A stretch of DNA of 64,000 nucleotides, from assembly GCF_047501535.1 (NCBI RefSeq), contig NZ_JAZDRJ010000001.1, positions 62,001-126,000 of the forward strand, read 5' to 3'. Made by a program: the position numbers and the translations under genes. This document shows, one piece after another, positions 46,975 to 56,048 of the stretch (positions are counted from its first letter, which is position 1; every line of letters starts with the position of its first letter). The notes beneath the pieces were generated by a model. That model saw only the letters and a program-made list of their open reading frames with translations. It did no database searches and had not been told where the DNA came from. This stretch comes from Yanghanlia sp047501535. GTDB taxonomy: Bacteria; Pseudomonadota; Gammaproteobacteria; Burkholderiales; Burkholderiaceae_B.

Positions 46975-49143
46975 TTAGGCCGTGGCGTTGGCTTTGGCCA
47001 CCTGGCGCCATTTGTGCAACAGAGGCTCGGTGTAGCCGTTAGGCTGTTCCAGGCCCTTGAATACGAGGTCGCAAGCCGCTTTAAAAGCAACGGAAGTCTC
47101 AAAGTTGCCCGCCATGTTCTTGTAAAGCGGGTCGCCGGCGTTCTGGCGATCCACCACGGCAGCCATGCGCTGCATGGTTTCCATCACCTGTTCCTCGGTA
47201 ACGATGCCGTGGCGCAGCCAGTTAGCCATGTGCTGGCTGGAAATGCGCAAGGTAGCGCGGTCTTCCATCAGGCCGATGTCGTGGATGTCCGGCACCTTGG
47301 AGCAGCCCACGCCTTGGTCGATCCAGCGCACAACATATCCGAGTATGCCTTGTGCATTGTTGTCGAGTTCTTGCTGGATTTCTTCCGCAGACCAGTTGGT
47401 GTCGGTGGCGACCGGCACGGTCAGGATGCCGCGCAGCAGCGGCTCGTTGCTGCCTTCCATGGAAAGCTGAATGGCCTGGACATCCACTTGGTGATAATGC
47501 AAGGCATGCAGTGTCGCGGCAGTAGGTGAAGGAACCCAGGCGGTGTTGCCGCCTGCCTTCAGATGGCCGATTTTCTGTTCCAGCATATCAGCCATGAGGT
47601 CGGGCATGGCCCACATGCCCTTGCCGATCTGTGCATGGCCGCGCAGGCCGCAAGCCAGGCCTGTTTGAACGTTGTTGCGCTCGTAGGCGTCGATCCAGGC
47701 GGTGCGCTTCATGTCGCCCTTGCGCACCATGGGGCCTGCTTCCATAGAAGTGTGCATTTCGTCGCCGGTGCGGTCGAGGAAGCCGGTGTTGATGAAGGCG
47801 ACGCGCTCGCGGGCGGCGGCAATGCAGGCTTTGAGGTTGACGCTGGTGCGGCGCTCTTCGTCCATGATGCCCATTTTGAGCGTATTGCGCTCCAGGCCCA
47901 ACATGTCTTCTACACGGGTGAACAGCTCGTTGGCAAAGGTGACCTCGTCGGGGCCGTGCATTTTCGGCTTGACGATGTAGACCGACCCGGCGCGTGAGTT
48001 CTGACGGCGCTGGAGATCGTGGATGGCGATCAGCGACGTCACCACGGCGTCCATGATGCCTTCCGGTATCTCGCTGCCGTCTTCCAGCAAGATGGCGGGG
48101 TTGGTCATGAGGTGGCCGACATTACGCACCAGCATGAGGGATCGGCCGGGCAGGGCGTGTTCAGCGCCGTCCAGACCGGTGTAAGTGCGGTCCGGGTTGA
48201 GTGTGCGGTTGAAGGTTTTACCGCCCTTTTCTACCGGCTCGGACAAGTCGCCTTTCATCAGGCCCAGCCAGTTGCGGTAGGCCAGGGTTTTGTCTTCGGC
48301 ATCGACGGTGGCGACGGAGTCTTCGCAATCGATAATGGTGGTGACCGCCGCTTCCAGAACAACGTCCTTCACGCCTGCAGCATCTTGGCTGCCAATGGGG
48401 TGGTTGCGGTCGATCTGCACCTCGAAGTGCAGGCCGTGGTGGCGGAACACAATGGCTTCGGGGGCGTCGGGAGCGCCGCGATACCCTTGCAACAGGGAGG
48501 CATCGGCAAGCGTGGTCGTGGTGCCGTCTTGCAGCGTAACCTGCAGGCGGCCATCGGCGATGCGGTAGCCCGTGGCATTGGCATGTGAGCCATTTTCCAG
48601 GGGAATGTTGTCGTCGAGAAAGCGGCGGGCGAAGGCAATGACTTTTTCGCCGCGAACGGGGTTGTAGCCGCCGGCGCGCTCAGCGCCATCGGTTTCGGGA
48701 ATGGCGTCGGTGCCATACAAAGCATCGTACAAGCTACCCCAACGCGCGTTGGCCGCATTCAGAGCATAGCGGGCATTGGTAACTGGCACGACCAACTGGG
48801 GCCCGGCTTGCTGGGAGAACTCGGCGTCAACCTTGTTGGTGGCAAGCGATACGCTGGCGGGTTCTGGTTGCAGGTAGCCGATTTCCCGCAGAAAGTTCTC
48901 GTATGCGTCGGCGTCGGCAATGGGGCCGGGGTTGGCGCGGTGCCATTCATCAAGGCGTGCCTGAAGTTGATCGCGCTGTGCTAGAAGCTCGCGGTTGCGC
49001 GGGGTGAGTTCGTGCGCGATGGCATCGAAGCCAGACCAGAACGCGGCGGCATCGACCCCGGTTCCGGGTAGGGCTTCGGATTCAATGAAATCATGAAGTT
49101 CCTTGGAAACCTGGAGCCGATGGAGGGAAATACGTTCTGTCAT
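46975..49143 (-). CDS. glcB: Malate synthase G
   Basis: 722-residue monomeric enzyme condensing glyoxylate with acetyl-CoA to malate. Length and segments match isoform G: I-I-D-C-E-D-S-V-A-T-V-D, M-L-V-R-N-V-G-H-L-M-T-N-P-A-I, the barrel region C-G-L-R-G-H-A-Q-I-G-K-G-M-W and the C-terminal R-W-I-D-Q-G-V-G-C-S-K-V-P-D. No isocitrate lyase or glycolate oxidase gene is beside it. A TTGTACAA palindrome lies about 105 bases upstream (49249-49256), of unproven meaning. Confidence 0.97.
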   Translation of the reverse strand: MTERISLHRLQVSKELHDFIESEALPGTGVDAAAFWSGFDAIAHELTPRNRELLAQRDQLQARLDEWHRANPGPIADADAYENFLREIGYLQPEPASVSLATNKVDAEFSQQAGPQLVVPVTNARYALNAANARWGSLYDALYGTDAIPETDGAERAGGYNPVRGEKVIAFARRFLDDNIPLENGSHANATGYRIADGRLQVTLQDGTTTTLADASLLQGYRGAPDAPEAIVFRHHGLHFEVQIDRNHPIGSQDAAGVKDVVLEAAVTTIIDCEDSVATVDAEDKTLAYRNWLGLMKGDLSEPVEKGGKTFNRTLNPDRTYTGLDGAEHALPGRSLMLVRNVGHLMTNPAILLEDGSEIPEGIMDAVVTSLIAIHDLQRRQNSRAGSVYIVKPKMHGPDEVTFANELFTRVEDMLGLERNTLKMGIMDEERRTSVNLKACIAAARERVAFINTGFLDRTGDEMHTSMEAGPMVRKGDMKRTAWIDAYERNNVQTGLACGLRGHAQIGKGMWAMPDLMADMLEQKIGHLKAGGNTAWVPSPTAATLHALHYHQVDVQAIQLSMEGSNEPLLRGILTVPVATDTNWSAEEIQQELDNNAQGILGYVVRWIDQGVGCSKVPDIHDIGLMEDRATLRISSQHMANWLRHGIVTEEQVMETMQRMAAVVDRQNAGDPLYKNMAGNFETSVAFKAACDLVFKGLEQPNGYTEPLLHKWRQVAKANATA

Positions 49144-49318
49144 GGTAAGCCCTTGTTAGAGAAATAATAAAAATGGCGAGGCCACTTGGCATGTCTCTAT
49201 TATCTATGGGCATGGGGGCGCTCTCAACGCCGTGCAAGTCACAATACCTTGTACAAAAAGTAAAAGATGGGCCGGTTTGGGCTGGGTTATTGGGTATGTA
49301 TTGGTGTTTGAGGAAAGA

Positions 49319-50248
49319 TTAGCTGATCCAGCCAACCAGCAAAGAAACAGTCAGCACCGATAGCACGGTGGATAGCAGAGTGGCCTCTGAGGTGACGGCC
49401 GGTTCGCGGTTGTAGAGCTTGGCGACCATGAAAGGGCCGGTTCCTACGGGCAAGGCGGCTAACAGAATGGCGGCGCTGGCCCACATGGGAGGTACGTCGA
49501 ACACCCAGGTAACGAGCACAAAAGCCAGCAGCGGGTGTACCAGCAACTTGAGCGAAACAATGCGCCAGACTGTATGACGGTGCTGACTTGTACTGCCTTG
49601 CGAGAGAAACAGGCCGATGGTAACCAAAGCACAAGGGCTGGCTGCCGCGCCCAGCAAGGTGGTGAACTGCAGCACGGGTTGCGGCAGAGTCCAACCCAGG
49701 CCCGAAACCGCCAGCCCGGCAATCGGCGCGCATACCAGAGGGTTACGCAGTACGGCCAGCCCTACTTTGCGTAAGGTGGCGCTCAGCGAGGCAGCACGCT
49801 GCAAGTCGGTTTCCACCAGCACAATGCTGAAGGCAAACAGCACGCAAGCTGTTAGCAGGGTCATGATAATGACGGCGGGCAGGCTGGCTTCCCCCAGCAC
49901 CATGATGCACAGGGGGATGCCCATATACCCGGCGTTGCCGTAAGCAGCGGCCAGGCTGGCAATGCTGGCGTCGGCCAACCGGCGGCCTTCTTTGCGCCCC
50001 GCGAGAAAGCACAGGGCGAAAACCACCGCCATGGCAATCGCCGATGCGGCAATAAAGCCCGGTTGGCGGATTTCTTCCCAGCTTATTAGCGCCATGGCTT
50101 GGAACAGCAAAGCGGGTAGCGCCATCCAGACGACAAAGCTGTTCAAGCTGTCTGTGGCGGCCTGCCCCAGCAGCCGCTTCCGGCCCGCCAGCCAGCCCGC
50201 CAGAATCAGGGCGAAAAGCGGTAAAACGGCTTCCAGGATCAGGGACAT
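49319..50248 (-). CDS. AEC-family (auxin efflux carrier) transporter
   Basis: 309-residue inner-membrane protein with about ten hydrophobic segments in two five-helix halves; characteristic are P-L-F-A-L-I-L-A-G-W, A-Y-G-N-A-G-Y-M-G-I-P-L and the second-half L-A-A-L-P-V-G-T-G-P-F-M. Bacterial members carry malonate, malate or other carboxylates. Its position beside malate synthase suggests a C4-dicarboxylate, but this is inference. Confidence 0.88.
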   Translation of the reverse strand: MSLILEAVLPLFALILAGWLAGRKRLLGQAATDSLNSFVVWMALPALLFQAMALISWEEIRQPGFIAASAIAMAVVFALCFLAGRKEGRRLADASIASLAAAYGNAGYMGIPLCIMVLGEASLPAVIIMTLLTACVLFAFSIVLVETDLQRAASLSATLRKVGLAVLRNPLVCAPIAGLAVSGLGWTLPQPVLQFTTLLGAAASPCALVTIGLFLSQGSTSQHRHTVWRIVSLKLLVHPLLAFVLVTWVFDVPPMWASAAILLAALPVGTGPFMVAKLYNREPAVTSEATLLSTVLSVLTVSLLVGWIS

Positions 50249-50386
50249 ATTCAGACTCGATTTAGCGCGACGTATTATTAAAGCAATTAAATGTCACGGC
50301 AGCCATGTTTGTCACACAAGCGAGGCTATGCTTATCCCAAAGACGGGCTCTATGAATTGAGAAGCCGCCTGGCGGCAAAGAACAGA

Positions 50387-51886
50387 ATGAAAATGGATGA
50401 AGGCATTGGGCTGGTCAGTCAGCCGCCTCTGATTCCCTTCACGGGATACACAGATGCTGAAGAAGCGGTTCAGCAATTAGTGGACATCTATGAACGCAAT
50501 ACCGCGTTCATTCGTGAAGGTTTCAAGCGTTATGTGAAAGATGGTTTACCGGCCAAACATCGGGTGCGCGCCTGCTATCCGGCGATACGCATACGGGTTG
50601 ATACATACCAGGAAGTGGACAGCCGCTTGTCGTACGGCCATGTGGTCGAGCCAGGTACGTACATGACCACCATCACTCAACCGGGTTTGTTTTTTGATTA
50701 TCTGGTCGAGCAGATTGGTTTGTTGGTGCGCAACCATGGCGTGCCGGTGGAAATCGGCGAATCCGATTTGCCGATTCCCCTGCATTTCTCTTTTACTGGT
50801 GGCCAGTATGTAGAAGGCGTGTATGGCAACGACCCGCGCGGTATGGCCTTGCGCGACCATTTCGATGTGCCAGACTTGGCGGTGACTGACGACGCCATTG
50901 TGAATGGCACCTGGGAAGGGCGGCGCGGCGAACCGCTGCCGCTGGCGCCATTCACCGCGCCACGGGTCGATTATTCCCTGCATCGCCTGCAGCATTACAC
51001 GGCAACGGCGCCCGAATATTTTCAAAGCTTTGTGGTCTTTACCAATTATCAGTTCTACGTAGATGAGTTCTGCCAATGGGCGCGCGACGTTCTGAAAAGC
51101 GGTGAAGGCGGCTATACGGCTTTGGTGGAGCCGGGGAATGTGATAACACCCGCCGGAGCCGACGGTGTTGTCAGCGGACCGCCTCCCATTCGCATGCCGC
51201 AGATGCCGTCTTATCACTTGATGCGTGACCGCCATACGGGCATTACCTTGATCAATATCGGAGTCGGGCCGTCTAACGCCAAAACGATTACCGACCACGT
51301 GGCTGTGTTGAGGCCGTCGGCATGGATCATGCTGGGGCATTGTGCGGGTTTGCGAACCACACAACGGCTGGGCGATTATGTGCTGGCGCACGGCTATGTG
51401 CGCGATGATCACGTTCTGGATGCCGACTTGCCCACGTGGGTGCCGGTGCCGCCGCTGGCGGAAATCCAGGTGGCGCTTGAACAGGCGGTTACCGATGTGG
51501 CTGGCTTGGCCGATTGGGAACTGAAACGCATTATGCGCACCGGTACGGTGGCCAGCATTGATAACCGCAACTGGGAACTGCGTGACCATCACGAGCCGGT
51601 GCAGCGCCTGTCGCAGTCGCGGGCCATTGCCCTCGATATGGAATCGGCCACCATCGCGGCCAACGGTTTTCGGTTCCGGGTGCCTTACGGCACCTTATTG
51701 TGCGTGTCCGACAAACCCCTGCACGGCGAGCTGAAGCTGCCGGGCATGGCCAGTGATTTCTACCATACGCAGGTTTCTCGACATTTGCGTATTGGGATTC
51801 GGGCGCTGGAAAAGCTGCGTGACATGCCGCCTGAAAGGCTGCATTCCCGCAAGTTGCGCAGTTTTATCGAAACCGCATTCAAGTAG
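50387..51886 (+). CDS. amn: AMP nucleosidase
   Basis: 499-residue enzyme splitting AMP into adenine and ribose 5-phosphate. The N-terminal AMP-nucleosidase domain includes P-A-I-R-I-R-V-D and R-L-S-Y-G-H-V; the C-terminal phosphorylase-like domain has I-M-L-G-H-C-A-G-L-R-T-T-Q-R-L-G-D-Y-V-L-A-H and A-L-D-M-E-S-A-T-I-A-A-N-G. ATG 50387 (or 50393) gives a length close to the E. coli protein; the frame from 50291 is too long. Followed after 11 bases by a deoxyribosyltransferase-like gene, a purine-salvage pair. Confidence 0.94.
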   Translation: MKMDEGIGLVSQPPLIPFTGYTDAEEAVQQLVDIYERNTAFIREGFKRYVKDGLPAKHRVRACYPAIRIRVDTYQEVDSRLSYGHVVEPGTYMTTITQPGLFFDYLVEQIGLLVRNHGVPVEIGESDLPIPLHFSFTGGQYVEGVYGNDPRGMALRDHFDVPDLAVTDDAIVNGTWEGRRGEPLPLAPFTAPRVDYSLHRLQHYTATAPEYFQSFVVFTNYQFYVDEFCQWARDVLKSGEGGYTALVEPGNVITPAGADGVVSGPPPIRMPQMPSYHLMRDRHTGITLINIGVGPSNAKTITDHVAVLRPSAWIMLGHCAGLRTTQRLGDYVLAHGYVRDDHVLDADLPTWVPVPPLAEIQVALEQAVTDVAGLADWELKRIMRTGTVASIDNRNWELRDHHEPVQRLSQSRAIALDMESATIAANGFRFRVPYGTLLCVSDKPLHGELKLPGMASDFYHTQVSRHLRIGIRALEKLRDMPPERLHSRKLRSFIETAFK

Positions 51887-51897
51887 GGAGCAGCGAC

Positions 51898-52431
51898 ATG
51901 AGCGACACACAATGGGGCCGGCCTCAATCCATTTATCTGGCCGGGTTTGATGTATTCCGGCCCGATGCCCTGGCTCACGGCGAACAGCTCAAGATGCTGT
52001 GCAACAAGTATGGCTATGAAGGGCGCTACCCTATGGATAAACGCGTGCCGCGCAACCTTCCGCCCCAGGAGCAAGCCCGCTGGATTTGTCGTAATAATTT
52101 GGAAGTGCTGCGCGAATGCGATCTTGTCGTAGCCAACCTCAACCCGTTTCGCGGTTCAGAACCGGATTCCGGCACGGTCTTTGAAGTCGGCTATGCCGTG
52201 GCGCTGGGCAAGCCGGTGTGGGCCTACACCAGCCGCTCGGATTCCCTCGTCGAGCAGCTGGCGGTACAGCGCCTCCCGGGCGGGCGCGGCCCCGTCGACA
52301 GCCTGGGCTATTCAGTCGAAGATTTCGGCTTGAACCTCAACCTGATGCTCGCCTGCTCCATCAACGTTGTGGTCGGCAGCATCGAAGACTGCCTCCACGA
52401 AATCGACGAAGTCCAACGACTTAGCCTCTAA
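51898..52431 (+). CDS. Nucleoside 2-deoxyribosyltransferase-like protein
   Basis: 177 residues of the nucleoside 2-deoxyribosyltransferase fold, exchanging bases between deoxynucleosides or hydrolysing (deoxy)nucleotides. Supporting segments: S-I-Y-L-A-G-F-D-V-F-R-P-D, E-C-D-L-V-V-A-N-L-N-P-F-R-G-S-E-P-D-S-G-T-V-F-E-V-G-Y with the catalytic-type glutamate, and A-L-G-K-P-V-W-A-Y. GGAG is 7 bases from the ATG. Probably co-transcribed with amn. Confidence 0.88.
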   Translation: MSDTQWGRPQSIYLAGFDVFRPDALAHGEQLKMLCNKYGYEGRYPMDKRVPRNLPPQEQARWICRNNLEVLRECDLVVANLNPFRGSEPDSGTVFEVGYAVALGKPVWAYTSRSDSLVEQLAVQRLPGGRGPVDSLGYSVEDFGLNLNLMLACSINVVVGSIEDCLHEIDEVQRLSL

Positions 52432-52441
52432 GCTGACAAAC

Positions 52442-52471
52442 ACCTTAAACCGGGACAGACCCCATTTTTAA
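52442..52471 (+). repeat. Dispersed 3'-UTR hairpin module, degenerate copy 3
   Basis: Reads GACAAACACCTTAAAC-CGGG-ACAGA-CCCC-ATTTTTAA in the direction of the deoxyribosyltransferase gene, starting 10 bases after its stop. The GGG/CCC core and loop match copies 1 and 2 but the outer stem has several mismatches. Its far edge overlaps the stop codon of the convergent TRAP receptor gene. Confidence 0.6.
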
Positions 52472-53499
52472 CGGTTTTCGATGTCTTTGAGGGCTTGGTT
52501 CACCAGGTCTTCGCCGATGGTTTTCTTCCATTTGTCAAAGACGTTTTTGGTGGCGTCGACGAAGGCTTGGTGCTGTTCCGGGGTGAGGGAGGTCACAGTG
52601 ACGCCGTGGCTTTCGATTTCCTTGAGCAGGGAGTCGTCTTCTGGGGTGACGCCTTTGCGGGAAATGGCGATTTGCCGTTCGGCGGCTTCGGTCGCGGCTT
52701 CAGCAACGATTTTGCGATCTTCTTCTGTCCACGATTCCCAGACTTGCTTGTTGACTACAAAGATCAGCGGGTCAGCCACGTAGTTCCAGAGGGTGAGGTA
52801 TTTCTGGCCGACGTTATACAGTTTGGCGCCTGTGTAGATGGACAGAGGGTTCTCCTGGCCGTCCACAGCACCGCTGGCCAGGGCGGGTTGCGCATCGGCC
52901 CAGCTCATTTGCGTGGGGTTGGCGCCCAATGCGGTGTAGGTGTCCATGTAGAGTGGCGAGCCCACTACGCGCAGTTTCATGCCTTTAAGATCGGCGGGTG
53001 CTTTGATTTCTTGCTTGGAGTTGCTGAGCTGACGGTAGCCGTTTTCGCCCCAGGCCAGGGGTACAACACCCGCTTTTTCCAGGCGTTGGAACAGACGCTC
53101 ACCCACTTCGCCCTTGATCAAAGCGTCGATGGCTGCGTAATCGGGCATCAGGAAGGGCAGCGAGAACAGGTTGAGCTCTCGAATTTGTGGGGACCAGTTA
53201 ATGGTGGAACCCACTGCCATATCAATCACACCCTGGCGAATAGCGTTGAATTCGCGGGTCTGGTCGCCTTGAACCAGCGAGGTGCCGGGGTAGATTTTGA
53301 TATTGATGCGGCCATCGGTGCGTTCGCGTACGAGGTCGGACCAGATTTCAGCGCCTTGCCCCCAGGGGAAGGTGGTGCCAACAACGATGGATAGCTTGTA
53401 CTCAGATTTGTAGTTGGAGGATGCCAGCGCCGCAGATGGCGCCATGGCGAGGGCGGCAATTGAGCAAGTGATTGCACCAAGCAAGGAACGAATTTTCAT
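52468..53499 (-). CDS. TRAP transporter substrate-binding protein (DctP family)
   Basis: 343-residue periplasmic receptor of a TRAP importer. Signal peptide at residues 1-26 (A-A-L-A-S-S); then G-T-T-F-P-W-G-Q-G-A, a conserved R-V-V-G-S-P-L-Y arginine that usually binds the substrate carboxylate, and G-A-V-D-G-Q-E-N-P. With 53538 (large permease) and 54833 (small permease) it forms a complete system reading dctQ-dctM-dctP. Confidence 0.94.
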   Translation of the reverse strand: MKIRSLLGAITCSIAALAMAPSAALASSNYKSEYKLSIVVGTTFPWGQGAEIWSDLVRERTDGRINIKIYPGTSLVQGDQTREFNAIRQGVIDMAVGSTINWSPQIRELNLFSLPFLMPDYAAIDALIKGEVGERLFQRLEKAGVVPLAWGENGYRQLSNSKQEIKAPADLKGMKLRVVGSPLYMDTYTALGANPTQMSWADAQPALASGAVDGQENPLSIYTGAKLYNVGQKYLTLWNYVADPLIFVVNKQVWESWTEEDRKIVAEAATEAAERQIAISRKGVTPEDDSLLKEIESHGVTVTSLTPEQHQAFVDATKNVFDKWKKTIGEDLVNQALKDIENR

Positions 53500-53537
53500 G
53501 ATGTCTCCAGAGATGATGGATCAGTAATCTACAGCGG

Positions 53538-54836
53538 TTAGAAGCCCAGATAGCGAGGGAGCCAGAGGGCAAGTTCAGGGAAGACGATAAGCAGCATCAG
53601 CACGACGAATACACCGACCAACAGCCAGGTCACCCAGCGGAAGGTGCTTTCAATGGGCACTAATGCAATGCGACAGGACACCATCAGGTTGACGGCAAGC
53701 GGCGGTGTGAACTGCCCTAAAGCAACCATGACGGTGAGGATGACGCCGAACCAGACAGGGTCCCAGCCGTAGGCGTTGGCAATCGGCATGAGCAGCGGCA
53801 CGAAAATCAGGAAGATTGAAATGCCGTCAAGAAACATGCCCACGATGATAAGCAGCACGATAATGAGTGCCAGCACGCCGTACTCACCGATGCCCATGTT
53901 TACGATGGCGTTCGCAATGGGGTCGATAATGCTGAGCGTGGATAAGGCCCAGGCGAAAACGCCCGCCAGCGAGACCACCAGCATAATTACCGCAGACAGC
54001 TCAGCCGCCTCGCGGAAAATCAGAAAAAGATCGCGGAACTTGATGGTGCGATGAACCACCATGCCGACGAATAAGCCGTAGAACACAGCGACGACGGCGG
54101 CTTCGGTAGGGGTGAAATACCCCATGCGCATGCCGCCCAGAATGATGACCGGCGCGGAAATCCCCCAGATTGCTTCATAAAAGCTACGCCAGAAGGGCGG
54201 GCGAGGCAGATCGCTTTCCGCCTGCCCCATATTGTGGCGGCGGGCCAGCCAGACGGCGGGGATAATCAGAGCAATGCCCACCAGCATGCCCGGCACCAGA
54301 CCCGCTGCGAACAAAGCGGGCACCGAGGCTTGTGGTACCAGCACCGAATACACAATGAAGGCGACAGAAGGCGGAATCAGGATGTCGGTCGCTGCGCCGG
54401 CTCCCACAATGGTGGCGGCATAGGGGGCCGGATAACCGGCGCGCTTCATGGAGCCGATCATGACGGCCCCAACTGCCGCTGCACAGGCAGGGCCGGAACC
54501 CGAAATACCCCCCAAAAACATGGCGACGGCGATGGTGACCAAGGGCAGCATGCCGGGGCCCCGCCCGACAATGGCAATGGCAAAGTTAACCAGCCGGGCT
54601 GCGACGCCTGAGCGGTCGAAGATGGCGCCCACCAGCACAAACATGGGGATGGCAAGAAGGGGGTACTTGCCCAGACCTGCGTAAAAGCTTTGCGGCACGG
54701 CCATCAGGCCGAACCAGTGCGTGTCCAGATTAGACAGAACAATGGCCAGCGCGCCCGAAATGCCTAACGCAATGGCGACCGGCACGCCGATCGCCATAAA
54801 GACCACAAAACTGACAAACAACAGCGTCGCAATCAT
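53538..54836 (-). CDS. TRAP transporter large permease (DctM family)
   Basis: 432-residue sodium-coupled membrane subunit with about 12 helices. Typical segments are F-V-V-F-M-A-I-G-V-P-V-A-I-A-L-G, G-G-I-S-G-S-G-P-A-C-A-A-A-V-G, L-I-P-P-S-V-A-F-I-V-Y and G-Q-F-T-P-P-L-A-V-N-L. ATG 54836 overlaps the dctQ stop; the longer frame to 54962 lies inside dctQ. Confidence 0.94.
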   Translation of the reverse strand: MIATLLFVSFVVFMAIGVPVAIALGISGALAIVLSNLDTHWFGLMAVPQSFYAGLGKYPLLAIPMFVLVGAIFDRSGVAARLVNFAIAIVGRGPGMLPLVTIAVAMFLGGISGSGPACAAAVGAVMIGSMKRAGYPAPYAATIVGAGAATDILIPPSVAFIVYSVLVPQASVPALFAAGLVPGMLVGIALIIPAVWLARRHNMGQAESDLPRPPFWRSFYEAIWGISAPVIILGGMRMGYFTPTEAAVVAVFYGLFVGMVVHRTIKFRDLFLIFREAAELSAVIMLVVSLAGVFAWALSTLSIIDPIANAIVNMGIGEYGVLALIIVLLIIVGMFLDGISIFLIFVPLLMPIANAYGWDPVWFGVILTVMVALGQFTPPLAVNLMVSCRIALVPIESTFRWVTWLLVGVFVVLMLLIVFPELALWLPRYLGF

Positions 54837-55348
54837 TTGGACGCCCTCAGCAGCCGATGCAGTATGCCGGCGAGCCGCAGTGTAATGACCGCAGATAATA
54901 AGGGCACCCAGATGGAATACCACCAGGTGGGCACGCCAATGGCGGGAGAGGTATCGCCCCACGTATATTCATCGTAGACCATGCGCGCCGACAGAATGGT
55001 GAGCGCAATGAAGAACAGCAATGAGCACAATGTGGCGCCCACCGCCATGATACGTTGCCGGCTGCGCGGACCGGCGTCCGCCAGAAATTCAATGCGGATG
55101 TGCTGGCTGCGCACGAAAGCGGTGGAACTGGCCGTCATGGTGACCACGATCAACAGAAAGATGGAGAACTCTTCTGTCCAGGCGAAGGAAGTGTCGGTCA
55201 GGTAACGCACAACCACGTTGGCGAAAGTGATCACTGCCAGTAAGGCCATGGCCAGTACCGACACAGTGTCTTCTAAGACGAGGGGGACTTTAACGGGGGG
55301 CTGAGAGGAGGGCGCGACAGCGTCTTCCTGCGGAGTAGAGTCAGACAT
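54833..55348 (-). CDS. TRAP transporter small permease (DctQ family)
   Basis: 171 residues with four membrane helices, the family's F-A-W-T-E-E-F-S-I-F and R-S-Q-H-I-R-I-E-F-L segments, and a proline-rich cytosolic N-terminus of about 28 residues. First gene of the dctQ-dctM-dctP operon. Confidence 0.92.
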   Translation of the reverse strand: MSDSTPQEDAVAPSSQPPVKVPLVLEDTVSVLAMALLAVITFANVVVRYLTDTSFAWTEEFSIFLLIVVTMTASSTAFVRSQHIRIEFLADAGPRSRQRIMAVGATLCSLLFFIALTILSARMVYDEYTWGDTSPAIGVPTWWYSIWVPLLSAVITLRLAGILHRLLRASK

Positions 55349-55414
55349 GGGTAGTGGAAAAACTGGATGATCAGCGTAATGCTAGCGGTTTATGTTGCAA
55401 AGTGCATTGAGTGC

Positions 55415-55918
55415 TTACCCTTCTGCGTCGTCTTTTTTCTTCTTTGATTTTTTCTTGGGAAGGGCCAGCATCGTGCCCCGGCAACTGGGTGCGCCACACA
55501 AGCAACGGTACTGTTCTTTCAGTTTTTTGGTCTTGCGGCCGTCGATTTCCAAGGCGTAATCAAAGAACAGCTCTTCGCCTTCTGCGATGTCGCGCAGGCT
55601 ATAGATATAGAGCCGGGTGCCCGCTTCGTTTTCGCGAGCTTCGCAGTTGGGTTCGCAGGAATGGTTGATCCAGCGTGCGGCATTGCCGCGCTGGCCGCCA
55701 TCAATAATTTTGCCGCTGCTCAGGGAAAAGAAAAACGTATGGTTGGGGTCGTCCGGACTGTATGAAGGCAAAGCATCAGCCTCTTCGACGGTGATCCGGC
55801 GGCCACGGTATTCAAGAATACAGGTGTCTTCTGGAATATCGCAGGCAGCGAACACGCCTTTGCCATGCAAGGGGGAAGGGCGCACGACGTGCCAGGCGGG
55901 GATGGAGCGACGGGACAT
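55415..55918 (-). CDS. SET-domain protein-lysine N-methyltransferase
   Basis: 167 residues. The SET fold is clear: H-G-K-G-V-F-A-A at the start of the domain, I-L-E-Y-R-G-R-R-I, N-A-A-R-W-I-N-H-S-C-E-P-N-C (the SAM-binding pseudoknot), G-E-E-L-F-F-D-Y and a post-SET-like cysteine cluster C-L-C-G-A-P-S-C. It ends in a lysine-rich tail K-K-K-S-K-K-K-K-D-D. Bacterial SET proteins may modify histone-like or ribosomal proteins. The start at 55918 gives the usual N-terminus; no strong ribosome site. Target unknown. Confidence 0.9.
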   Translation of the reverse strand: MSRRSIPAWHVVRPSPLHGKGVFAACDIPEDTCILEYRGRRITVEEADALPSYSPDDPNHTFFFSLSSGKIIDGGQRGNAARWINHSCEPNCEARENEAGTRLYIYSLRDIAEGEELFFDYALEIDGRKTKKLKEQYRCLCGAPSCRGTMLALPKKKSKKKKDDAEG

Positions 55919-56048
55919 GGGATGACGACTCTGGTAAGACAAAAGCACTACACTTTAACAAGGGAAGTTCTGAACCGGGCATTTGCATGCGGCTCGATTC
56001 AATCAGGGGTTCCCGAAATTTCCAAAAGAATTTACCAGAAGGCGCATT

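Noticed and set aside
49249..49256. TTGTACAA palindrome upstream of glcB as a GntR/GlcC-type operator
   Set aside because: Eight bases of symmetry occur by chance and no regulator gene is adjacent; mentioned only in the glcB entry.
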